DNA of 64,000 nt, taken from Ruminococcus sp. OA3 (lineage in GTDB: Bacteria > Bacillota > Clostridia > Lachnospirales > Lachnospiraceae). A program made the translations under genes and the position numbers. The stretch covers positions 2,232,001-2,296,000 of the forward strand of contig NZ_JAKNTO010000001.1 of NCBI RefSeq assembly GCF_022440845.1, in the 5' to 3' direction. The notes under the pieces were generated by a model. The model was not told where the DNA came from. It made no database searches and saw only the letters and a program-made list of their open reading frames with translations. Shown here piece by piece: positions 17,052-24,569 of this stretch. The number at the start of each line of letters is the position of its first letter. Positions within the stretch are counted from its first letter, which is position 1.

Positions 17052-18117
17052 ATTCAGTTATGGGGCATGCCTTCAGGCAGTGGCGATGGTTAAGCTGTGT
17101 CAAAACTTCAGTGACAGAGTAGAAATAATAAATTATGAAAACATTTATGAGCAAACAGAACTGAAAACCAAAAATGTTTCCTTTATAAAAAAGATAAAGC
17201 AGTGCGCTAATTTCTATGCCAGAATGTATTTATATGATATGAGAAAAAATCCGTATCGAGATTCATCAAAATTAGATTCTTTATACGGATGCGTTACAAA
17301 AAAGTATCATTCTGTTTTTGAATTGAAGGACTTACAGTATGATGTTTTGGTATGCGGAAGCGATCAAATTTGGAATCCGGAAATTATGGGAGAAATAGAT
17401 CCATTTTTCTTGCTGGATTTCGGTAAGGCGAAAAGAAGGATATCCTACGCAGCAAGTATGGGAAGCTATGAAATAAACGATAGAGAGAAGATTCTTTTAT
17501 CTAGTTATTTAAAAAATTTTACTGCAATTAGTGTTAGAGAGGAACATGCTAAAAGACAATTGCAAAGTCTAACGGACAAAAAGATCCAAGTTGTCAGTGA
17601 CCCGACACTGTTATTAAATCGGGGTGATTGGGAAGCGTGTTTTCCTGATGAGCTCAGTTATAAGAAAAAGGACAGTCAGAAATACATTTTATGTTTTTTT
17701 GTTTGGAGTGGTATTTCATTATATATGGAGGAGGTTAAAAAATATGCTAAAGAACTTAATTTGCCTATTTGGAATATTCAGTCTCATTCTAAGAGGACAA
17801 ATGGTGTCGATCAAGTAATTCAAGCACCTACAGTTGGAGAATTCCTTAGCCTTTTGGATAATGCAGAACTTATTATTACAAACTCATTTCATGGAGTTGC
17901 CTTTTCTTTAAATTTAAATAAAAAATTTATCCCGATTCTTAATATGAAAAATCCAGAGAGAGTAAAGAATCTCCTAGATAATTTGGGGTTGGAACAACTT
18001 ATAAATGTGGAGCCGAAAGAGGTAATGAATATGATAGATTACGATCAAGTTAATTTCAGAATGCAGCAGCTTAGAGATAAATCGTTTCAGTGGCTAAAAA
18101 ATGCAATTATAGGATAA
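17017..18117 (+). CDS. Polysaccharide pyruvyl transferase family protein
   Basis: A protein of about 366 residues with family hallmarks DVLVCGSDQIWNPEI near residue 110 and TNSFHGVAFSLNLNKKFIPI near 288. Members transfer pyruvate from phosphoenolpyruvate to sugar hydroxyls as ketals, adding negative charge. ATG 17017, with GGGAGGAG eight bases upstream, is preferred over GTG 16999. It overlaps the end of the polymerase gene by 35 bases. Next to an FrhB-like Fe-S protein, it forms a pairing common in polysaccharide loci. Confidence 0.85.
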   Translation: MKIGIATIHHAKFSYGACLQAVAMVKLCQNFSDRVEIINYENIYEQTELKTKNVSFIKKIKQCANFYARMYLYDMRKNPYRDSSKLDSLYGCVTKKYHSVFELKDLQYDVLVCGSDQIWNPEIMGEIDPFFLLDFGKAKRRISYAASMGSYEINDREKILLSSYLKNFTAISVREEHAKRQLQSLTDKKIQVVSDPTLLLNRGDWEACFPDELSYKKKDSQKYILCFFVWSGISLYMEEVKKYAKELNLPIWNIQSHSKRTNGVDQVIQAPTVGEFLSLLDNAELIITNSFHGVAFSLNLNKKFIPILNMKNPERVKNLLDNLGLEQLINVEPKEVMNMIDYDQVNFRMQQLRDKSFQWLKNAIIG

Positions 18118-18151
18118 TGGGCAATATACAAACGAATGTAGGAGTACTGCT

Positions 18152-19330
18152 ATGCTTGATTTTGATAAAAATCTGTGTATGGGGTGTACGGCGTGTTATT
18201 CAACATGTTCACATGGAGCCGTAAAAATGAAACAATCTGAAAAAGGATTTTATATTTCTTTTATTGACACTGAGAAATGTACACAATGTGGATTGTGTGA
18301 AAAAATATGTCCAGTTTTAAATAAATCCACAATAGATAGAGATTTATCTGGGGTAAAATGCTATGCAACTTATACTTTAGATGAAGAGAGTAGGATGAAA
18401 AGCACCTCTGGAGGTGTTTTTTATGAACTGGCAAAGAGGATTATACATGATGGAGGTGCAGTTTGCGGGTGTATTTGGGATAAAGATTTTGTTGCAAAGC
18501 ATGTTTGTACAGATGATTTAAATATTGTCGAAAAAATGCGTGGTTCGAAATATGTCCAAAGTGATCTTGGTAATTGCTTAAAAGAAGTCAAAAATATTTC
18601 AAAAACAAGAAAAGTATTGTTTTGTGGCCTGCCTTGTCAAGTTACAGCACTGAAAAATAGTATAAAAGATACAGATAATATTTTAAGCATTTCTCTAATA
18701 TGCGGAGGATGTCCTTCGCCGGAGGTTTGGCGTTTATATAAAGAGGATTTGGAAAAAAGAGAACAAAGTAAAATTACTTATATTAATCACCGCAGCAAAT
18801 CTAAAGGGTGGCTTGTAGCTAATATGCAGTTTGATTTCCAAAGTGGTAATAGTATACATGAAGTTATTATGCAGAATATTTATGGTGCAAATTACGTAAA
18901 GGGCTTGACAATTTGTGGGGCATGTTTTGAATGCTCTTTTAAGATTAATTCTTTAAATACCGATATCATTATAGGAGATCATTGGGGAATTAATAAAAAA
19001 ATGATGAAGGGATGTAAAAATAAGGGAGCCTCAGTCGTTATTCCACTGACTTTGAATGGGAAAAAAATATTTTCAGATATCGAATCATTATTCAATTGGG
19101 AGATGGAAAATTTAGACAATGTTATAACAGTGAATCCACCTTTAGTTGAAAAACATAAGAGAAATAATAAAAGGGATTCTTTTTTTAATTCTTTGCACAC
19201 TTTAAATATTTCAGAAAATTTGTCGGCAAATATGCCTGAAATTTCACATGGCAGAATCAAAAAAATACTTTACAAATTGGGAGTATATATACCTATTTAC
19301 AATTTAATTTGGAAATTACGTCATAGATAA
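18152..19330 (+). CDS. FrhB-like Fe-S protein (coenzyme F420 hydrogenase/dehydrogenase beta-subunit family)
   Basis: A 392-residue protein. Two 4Fe-4S motifs open it (CMGCTACYSTCSHGAV near residue 8 and CTQCGLCEKICPV near 45), followed by an FrhB-type flavin domain with FCGLPCQVTALK near 156, CGGCPSPEVW near 180 and IIGDHWG near 273. The archaeal namesake oxidises F420, but bacterial members in polysaccharide clusters have no settled role; F420 itself is not expected here. A redox step on a sugar or a pyruvyl-group donor is conceivable (inference). It lies 34 bases after the pyruvyl transferase. Confidence 0.85.
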   Translation: MLDFDKNLCMGCTACYSTCSHGAVKMKQSEKGFYISFIDTEKCTQCGLCEKICPVLNKSTIDRDLSGVKCYATYTLDEESRMKSTSGGVFYELAKRIIHDGGAVCGCIWDKDFVAKHVCTDDLNIVEKMRGSKYVQSDLGNCLKEVKNISKTRKVLFCGLPCQVTALKNSIKDTDNILSISLICGGCPSPEVWRLYKEDLEKREQSKITYINHRSKSKGWLVANMQFDFQSGNSIHEVIMQNIYGANYVKGLTICGACFECSFKINSLNTDIIIGDHWGINKKMMKGCKNKGASVVIPLTLNGKKIFSDIESLFNWEMENLDNVITVNPPLVEKHKRNNKRDSFFNSLHTLNISENLSANMPEISHGRIKKILYKLGVYIPIYNLIWKLRHR

Positions 19331-19389
19331 GTAATGGTAATTGCGTAAAATGTATTATTATTTCAAAATAACAGAAAGATTTTTTTATA

Positions 19390-20796
19390 ATGAGTAGAGA
19401 AAAAGAACTTGTAAAAAACACAGGCATACTGGCAATAGGTAAATTAAGTGCTAAATTATTCACGTTTTTATTATTGCCTTTGTATACATCTGTTTTACTT
19501 CCCGAGGACTACGGAACGATAGATGTCTTGCAAACAGTAATTTCGTTATCGCTATATATTGTCACATTACAAGTTGATGCTGCAATATTTCGGTATTTAA
19601 TTGAATATAGAAATGTTGAAAAAAAACAGATTGAATATTTGTCCTCTGGTATGTTAGTTTATTTGGCAGGATCTGTAGTTTTTACCATTGCTATTGTTAT
19701 TTTAAATATATTTTGGCCAATACCACATGTGATATTGCTTATTGCAGCATATTGGGTGAATTCGTTCACCAATATTATGCTTAACGTACTTCGCGGATAT
19801 GGTCATAATGGCATGTATTCGATAGTAAGCACGGCAATTACAGTGGTGGCATTGATTACGAATATTTTACTTATTTTAATATTTCATTTTGGTGGAGAAG
19901 CTATTCTTATTGCGCTGTTTGTTTCGAATCTTTTTGGTGGCATCAGTGTATTTTTATATGAGAAACTCTGGAAAAAAATACAGTTTAATTCCGTTGATAT
20001 CAGCAATTTAAAGGAAATGCTCTCTTATTCAATTCCGCTTGTGCCTACCGCTGTTTCATGGTGGGTTGCTAATATGTCTGACAGGGTTTTGATACTAGTG
20101 TTTCTTGGTAGTACATTTAATGGTATTTATGCTGCTGCAAATAAGTTGCCTGCAATTTATACAACTATTTATACAATTTTCAACTTGGCTTGGACAGAAA
20201 ATGTTACTATTTCAATGAAAGATAAAGATAGAGATGGCTATTTGAATAGAATGATGGGATCATCATACAGATTCTTTTCTTTTCTTGTATTGGGAATAAT
20301 TTGTTGTTCATCATTACTGTTTGAAATTTTAATAGGTATAAATTATAGGGATGCCTATCCTCATATTTTTATCTTATTGCTTGCTGTATTTTTTAACTCA
20401 ATGTGCTCAATGTATGGAGGAATATTTATTGGATTCAAGGATTCAAAAACAACGGGTATTACTACCATTTTGGGTGCAGTTGTAAACTTAATTGTAAATT
20501 TGTGTTTAATCAATGTTATTGGTTTATATGCGGCATCGGTTTCTACACTTGTATCATATTTAGTAATACTCTTCGCACGAATGAAAGTATCGGAACGAAT
20601 GGTCAAAATAAGATTGCCATTAAGGTTCACACTTCAATTACTGGTTATGTTTACTATCGTTGGAGTGGTTTATTTTGTTAACAATCATATATTGATGTTG
20701 TTTGTGCTAATTTTGGTCTGTGTTTGGGGATATTTTAATAATAAAGAAATTGTTTGGAAAATTATCAAAACAATGAGAGCCAAAATAATGCGATAG
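19390..20796 (+). CDS. Polysaccharide flippase (Wzx/MATE-like)
   Basis: A 468-residue protein with about 12-14 hydrophobic segments. It begins with KNTGILAIGKLSAKLFTFLLLPLYT, a typical opening of the polysaccharide biosynthesis/flippase family, and has LSYSIPLVPTAVSWWVANMSDR near residue 215. It would move undecaprenyl-linked repeat units across the membrane for Wzy. It is the last gene of operon 1. No terminator is visible until 21445-21484. Confidence 0.9.
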   Translation: MSREKELVKNTGILAIGKLSAKLFTFLLLPLYTSVLLPEDYGTIDVLQTVISLSLYIVTLQVDAAIFRYLIEYRNVEKKQIEYLSSGMLVYLAGSVVFTIAIVILNIFWPIPHVILLIAAYWVNSFTNIMLNVLRGYGHNGMYSIVSTAITVVALITNILLILIFHFGGEAILIALFVSNLFGGISVFLYEKLWKKIQFNSVDISNLKEMLSYSIPLVPTAVSWWVANMSDRVLILVFLGSTFNGIYAAANKLPAIYTTIYTIFNLAWTENVTISMKDKDRDGYLNRMMGSSYRFFSFLVLGIICCSSLLFEILIGINYRDAYPHIFILLLAVFFNSMCSMYGGIFIGFKDSKTTGITTILGAVVNLIVNLCLINVIGLYAASVSTLVSYLVILFARMKVSERMVKIRLPLRFTLQLLVMFTIVGVVYFVNNHILMLFVLILVCVWGYFNNKEIVWKIIKTMRAKIMR

Positions 20797-20883
20797 TTAA
20801 ACTGGGTCATCGGGAATGGTAATTGATAACTAAGTCATTATGTATATTACGGTGAAAATGGTTCCTTGTATATTTCAGATAAG

Positions 20884-21330
20884 CTGACCATCCTTCATGG
20901 CCAAACTGACCACCTTTGACGGAGATTTAGATCACTGATCTCGAAGAGGGATAGACGATGACCAAAGTCATTCTTATAATGATTATGGCACACTCTCGTG
21001 TGACTATCATTTAAGGAGGATGATGATCAAGGTAGATTATCGTGAAATCCTGAGGCTTCAGAGCATTGGACACAACATCTCACAGATCGCCGGATCGCTG
21101 CACAGCTCTCGCAACACCGTTAGGGAAGTGGAAAGGCTTGCAGATGAAAAAAGAATCCGATGGCCGCTCGGAGAGGAGATGACTAATCCACAGCTTTATA
21201 TCTGCTTTATCCGGAACGGCAGAAAAAAGCAAACGTTTATCTGGAACCGGATTGTGCTTGGATTCACCGTGAACTGGCGAAAAGGGGGGAGTATTCCGTT
21301 TGAATAGTGCACTCTTTTCGGAAATTCGGA
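20884..21330 (+). pseudogene. IS21-family remnant with truncated istA
   Basis: From ATG 21020, with a strong AAGGAGG Shine-Dalgarno, the frame reads IKVDYREILRLQSIGHNIS and SLHSSRNTVREV, the helix-turn-helix N-terminus of the IS21 transposase IstA. Near 21200 a frameshift moves the family continuation (YPERQKKANVYLEPDCAWIH) into another frame and a stop ends it after about 95 codons. Upstream, two CTGACCA repeats (20885-20891, 20907-20913) resemble the repeated ends of IS21 elements. The rest of istA and istB are gone. The stretch 21331-21444 shows nothing recognisable apart from a partial match (CGCAGAATAC) to the switch 2 repeat near 21404. Confidence 0.75.
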
Positions 21331-21444
21331 GCACCTAAATCCTAAGTTTCAGAGCAGGTATTTCTGCTTCAGAGAGCAATCCTTGAATATTACGGCGTCG
21401 CAGAATACTCACCAATATCATGAAAATGTAAATAAAACAAAAAA

Positions 21445-21484
21445 GTCATAGAAACCACGTCATTACGCCATTGGTTTCTATGAC
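21445..21484. terminator. Bidirectional terminator outside IR-L of switch 2
   Basis: A 12-bp perfect stem (GTCATAGAAACC, 21445-21456, with 21473-21484), preceded by A's and followed by CTTTTTG, so it can act on both strands. On the + strand it is the first plausible end for operon 1. On the minus strand it lies 50 bases beyond IR-L and would stop the leftward promoter of switch 2. Confidence 0.85.
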
Positions 21485-21534
21485 CTTTTTGTTTTTCTGT
21501 CAATACTCATCTCTATTTTCCGTCAATATCATTT

Positions 21535-21562
21535 TTTTCGCAGAATACCGAATTCTATGAAA
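21535..21562 (+). repeat. Switch 2 inverted repeat, left copy (IR-L2)
   Basis: A 28-bp sequence containing CGCAGAATACCGAATTCTAT, repeated without mismatch in inverse orientation at 22690-22717. The centre is AGAAT-N5-ATTCT, the same arm-spacer-arm geometry as switch 1 (AGAGT-N5-ACTCT) with different bases. Confidence 0.93.
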
Positions 21563-22689
21563 TCTAAATCATTATACCTCAGATGAAATAAGAATGCAAC
21601 AGAAAGATTGCAAATGCTAAATGATCAAATCAATATAAAATTTCTGAATTTTCCCCAGTATTTTTGAAAAAATGTATAATAATAAGAATACTACAGTAAT
21701 ACAATCTACCATACTAACCAAAAGCGAAAGGGGCATACAACTAGTTATGACGACAGAAGAAATTTATTTTAATGATGTGGTTCATTATTGGCTTCAGAGT
21801 GTAAAGGACAGGAATGCATTGTCCACATATGTGAAGTACAGGCAGCTGAGTCAGAACCATATTTTCCCGTTTTTTTTAGGAATCGAAATTACACAGATAA
21901 CACCCCGGATGTTGGAATGTTTTCGTCTTCATTTATTAAAAGACGGATGTACCCAAGGCCCGGCAGTTTCTCCGGGAAACCTCCGGTGCATCATCATGAT
22001 CATGAATCATACGCTACAGCTGGCGCACAGTAAGAATCTGATTTCCGTGCCGCTCACGCTGTCTCTGAGACTGGGAAAAGCAAAGAATGTGGCCAGGGTA
22101 TTTCTCCACGAGGAGCAGGTCAAACTGGAAAATTATATTAAGAAAAACATGAATTTATCAACGTTTGGCATCTATCTGTGCCTGTATACGGGGCTTCGGC
22201 TGGGAGAAGTATGTTCTTTGCGCTGGTGTGATATAGACCTGGAAGGCAGTTACATTCATATACAGCACACGGTTCAGCGGCTGCCGCTGGAAAACCTGAG
22301 ATCTGAAAAAAAGACAAACCTGATTATCTCAGAACCGAAGAGTGCGTTTTCCATAAGGATGATTCCCATACCGGAGTTTTTGTACGGATCTATACAGACG
22401 CTGGCGAGAAATTATACGGACCCCGATTACGTCCTCACCGGCAGCCAGTCTCCCATGGAACCCCGCACGATGCAGTACCGCTATAAAAAATGTCTGCAGG
22501 AGGCGGATATAAGGTACCTGAATTTCCATACGCTGCGCCATACGTTTGCCACACGGTGCATCATGGCGGGGATGGATCCCAAAACATTGAGTGAGATTCT
22601 GGGGCATTCCGATATTAAAATAACGCTGGAATACTATTTTCATTCCTCGCTGGAATTTAAGAAAAAACAGATGAACCTTCTGACTGCAC
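21563..22689. other. Invertible DNA segment of switch 2 (presumed)
   Basis: About 1.13 kb between exact 28-bp inverted repeats, holding a leftward promoter and a tyrosine recombinase gene. The recombinase stop codon lies within the right repeat, so inversion preserves its last codons. Unlike switch 1, no terminator separates the recombinase from IR-R. Inversion is inferred from the architecture. Confidence 0.82.
21571..21599 (-). promoter_or_regulatory. Outward promoter on invertible segment 2 (drawn facing away from loaP)
   Basis: On the minus strand, TTGCAT (21599-21594) and consensus TATAAT (21576-21571) are spaced by an ideal 17 bp. As drawn it fires leftward through IR-L2 into the terminator at 21445-21484. 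After inversion it would drive loaP and operon 2, with a leader of roughly 45-50 bases consisting mostly of the repeat itself. Confidence 0.83.
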
Positions 22690-22697
22690 TTTCATAG
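21747..22697 (+). CDS. Tyrosine recombinase (phage-integrase family), switch 2
   Basis: A 316-residue recombinase counted from ATG 21747. An in-frame ATG at 21672 is possible, but a TATAAT at 21675-21680 that may serve the gene overlaps it. It has a core-binding domain (about 5-105) and a catalytic domain with Arg in TGLRLGEVCSLRW, HxxR in HTLRHTFATRC, His in LGHSDIKITL and the nucleophilic Tyr in EYYFHSS. It is related to recombinase 1 but lacks its N-terminal arm-binding domain. It lies between two inverted repeats, implying that it inverts its own segment. There is no terminator before loaP, so transcripts from it could run into loaP as drawn. Confidence 0.9.
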   Translation: MTTEEIYFNDVVHYWLQSVKDRNALSTYVKYRQLSQNHIFPFFLGIEITQITPRMLECFRLHLLKDGCTQGPAVSPGNLRCIIMIMNHTLQLAHSKNLISVPLTLSLRLGKAKNVARVFLHEEQVKLENYIKKNMNLSTFGIYLCLYTGLRLGEVCSLRWCDIDLEGSYIHIQHTVQRLPLENLRSEKKTNLIISEPKSAFSIRMIPIPEFLYGSIQTLARNYTDPDYVLTGSQSPMEPRTMQYRYKKCLQEADIRYLNFHTLRHTFATRCIMAGMDPKTLSEILGHSDIKITLEYYFHSSLEFKKKQMNLLTALS

Positions 22698-22717
22698 AAT
22701 TCGGTATTCTGCGAAAA
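22690..22717 (-). repeat. Switch 2 inverted repeat, right copy (IR-R2)
   Basis: The exact inverse complement of 21535-21562. It overlaps the last codons and stop of the recombinase gene and ends at the Shine-Dalgarno of loaP, which therefore stays with loaP in both orientations. Confidence 0.93.
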
Positions 22718-22731
22718 GGGAGGTGTTGTTC

Positions 22732-23238
22732 ATGTGGTATGCGCTCAGGTGTTCTTCTGGTGAAGCGGTTGATATTTTGCAGCTCAGTCGAAGGTTTATA
22801 ACAAAAGGGAAAATACAGGACATATTTACCTTCACATTTGATCGCATGAAACGCTATCAGGGACAGTGGCATATAGAAAATGCTCTCATGTTTCCCAATT
22901 ACATATTTCTGGAATCAAAAGATGAAGACATCAACTCTGATGAATTAAAGCAGTGCTGGGATTTCGTGAAAGCGGAGGATGTTCCAAATACACTGTTTAA
23001 GGTGCTGCCGGAGGAAGAGAGATTTTTGCGTTCGCTGTGTGACTCTTCCCATCACCTTAAGTTATCCAGAGGATATATTTGTGATGGGATAACACATATC
23101 GACGAGGGACCGCTTCGGGGACTAGAGTGTTATATCAGAAAAATTGACCGCCATAAACGGATGGCGCGGCTGGAAGTTCCGTTGCATTATGTAAATAATA
23201 CGATGTGGGCGGGTTTGGAAATTTTCTACAAGAGCTAA
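22732..23238 (+). CDS. loaP: LoaP-type NusG paralogue (processive antiterminator), second copy
   Basis: A 168-residue NusG-family protein. The N-terminal MWYALRCSSGEAVDIL, then YQGQWHIENALMFPNYIFLES (NGN domain) and the KOW region IDEGPLRGLECYIRKIDRHK match LoaP antiterminators, which control long polysaccharide and antibiotic operons. ATG 22732 with GGGAGGTG upstream is chosen over GTG 22723. It is the first gene after switch 2 and starts 4 bases after the repeat plus Shine-Dalgarno block. It has the same length and layout as the copy at 5180, with clear sequence divergence. Confidence 0.92.
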   Translation: MWYALRCSSGEAVDILQLSRRFITKGKIQDIFTFTFDRMKRYQGQWHIENALMFPNYIFLESKDEDINSDELKQCWDFVKAEDVPNTLFKVLPEEERFLRSLCDSSHHLKLSRGYICDGITHIDEGPLRGLECYIRKIDRHKRMARLEVPLHYVNNTMWAGLEIFYKS

Positions 23239-23272
23239 AAATGTGACAGACAGGCAGCAAGAGGACAGGAGA

Positions 23273-24526
23273 ATGGAAAGTACGGCGATGAAAAATAAGT
23301 TTGTAAAGCGTGATATTCCGTTTAGTCCCCCGGATATTACGGAGGATGAGATAAATGAGGTGGTGGACACGCTTCGTTCAGGGTGGATAACCACAGGACC
23401 TAAGACGAAAGAATTAGAAAGACTGACGGCGAAACGGTGTGGGACCTCGAGGGCAGTCTGTCTGAACTCCAATACGGCCTGCTCTGAGATGACTCTTCGT
23501 ATCCTGGGCATTGGCCCGGGAGACGAAGTGATCGTCCCGGCTTATACGTACACGGCTACTGCATCTGTGGTGGACCATGTGGGCGCCAGGATCGTGATGG
23601 TCGACTGCGAACCCGGAAAATTCACGATGGATTATGAAAAGCTGGAGGATTCTATTACAGAAAACACAAAAGTCATCGTTCCCGTGGATCTTTTTGGTAT
23701 TCCCTGTGAGTATGACAGGATTTGCGAGATTGTGGAGCGGAAGAAACATTTATTTCAGCCGTCCGATAACAGGATCCAACAGGCGATGGGCCGCATCATT
23801 GTTATGGCGGATGCGGCCCATTCTTTTGGCGCGGCATACAAAGGAATGCCTGTGGGAAGCCTTGCAGACTTCACCTGCTTTTCGTTCCATGCCGTAAAAA
23901 ATCTGACGACTTCGGAAGGCGGCGCAGTTGTGTGGAGAGACATTCCGGGAATTGATCATGAGGAGCTCTATCACACCTATATGCTGATGAGCCTTCACGG
24001 CCAAAGCAGGGACGCGCTGGCAAAGACGAAACCGGGCGCCTGGGAATACGACATCGCAGGACTCTGGTTTAAGTGTAATATGACGGATGTTCATGCCGGA
24101 ATCGGTCTCGGTCAGATGAAGCGTTATGACAGCATGCTGAACCGAAGGAAGAATATGATTGGGAGACTGGATAGAGCGTTTTGTGGTAGCGGGACAGAAC
24201 CTGTGAAGCACTATACAGAAGAATGGCAGTCATCCGGGCATCTTTATATCCTGCGTCTCTTTAAGGGGCAGGCTGCCATAGAACCGGAAATCCGCAATGA
24301 TTTTATTGTCAGGATGGCGCAGCTGGGTGTGGCGACAAATGTTCATTACAAGCCGCTGCCGATGCATACGGGATATCAGGCGCTTGGATTCGATATCAGG
24401 GATTACCCCAATGCGTATGAGCAGTTCAGGAATGAGATTACGCTGCCGATGCATACGAGCCTGAGTGATGAGGATATAGACTATCTGGTATGGGCAGTGA
24501 AGAGAGTTTCCGCGGAGTTACTGTAG
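23273..24526 (+). CDS. DegT/DnrJ/EryC1 sugar aminotransferase
   Basis: About 417 residues from ATG 23273 (Shine-Dalgarno gaggacaggag; an upstream GTG at 23243 is also in frame). It is a PLP enzyme with GWITTGPKTKELE near the N-terminus, the LNSNTACSEMTLRI loop, ADAAHSFGA and the Schiff-base lysine in SFHAVKNLTTSEGG. It most resembles ArnB/PseC-type nucleotide-sugar 4-aminotransferases. With the acyltransferase and deacetylase that follow, it probably makes an N-acylated amino sugar for operon 2. It is the first structural gene after loaP, as in operon 1. Confidence 0.9.
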   Translation: MESTAMKNKFVKRDIPFSPPDITEDEINEVVDTLRSGWITTGPKTKELERLTAKRCGTSRAVCLNSNTACSEMTLRILGIGPGDEVIVPAYTYTATASVVDHVGARIVMVDCEPGKFTMDYEKLEDSITENTKVIVPVDLFGIPCEYDRICEIVERKKHLFQPSDNRIQQAMGRIIVMADAAHSFGAAYKGMPVGSLADFTCFSFHAVKNLTTSEGGAVVWRDIPGIDHEELYHTYMLMSLHGQSRDALAKTKPGAWEYDIAGLWFKCNMTDVHAGIGLGQMKRYDSMLNRRKNMIGRLDRAFCGSGTEPVKHYTEEWQSSGHLYILRLFKGQAAIEPEIRNDFIVRMAQLGVATNVHYKPLPMHTGYQALGFDIRDYPNAYEQFRNEITLPMHTSLSDEDIDYLVWAVKRVSAELL

Positions 24527-24569
24527 AAGCTGCACATATGTTTTGCACAGAAGAAATGAGAGAAATGGA

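Noticed and set aside
21403-21412. Third copy of the switch 2 repeat near 21404 (CGCAGAATAC)
   Set aside because: Only about ten bases match out of 28 and the dyad partner arm is missing; chance or a decayed remnant is as likely.
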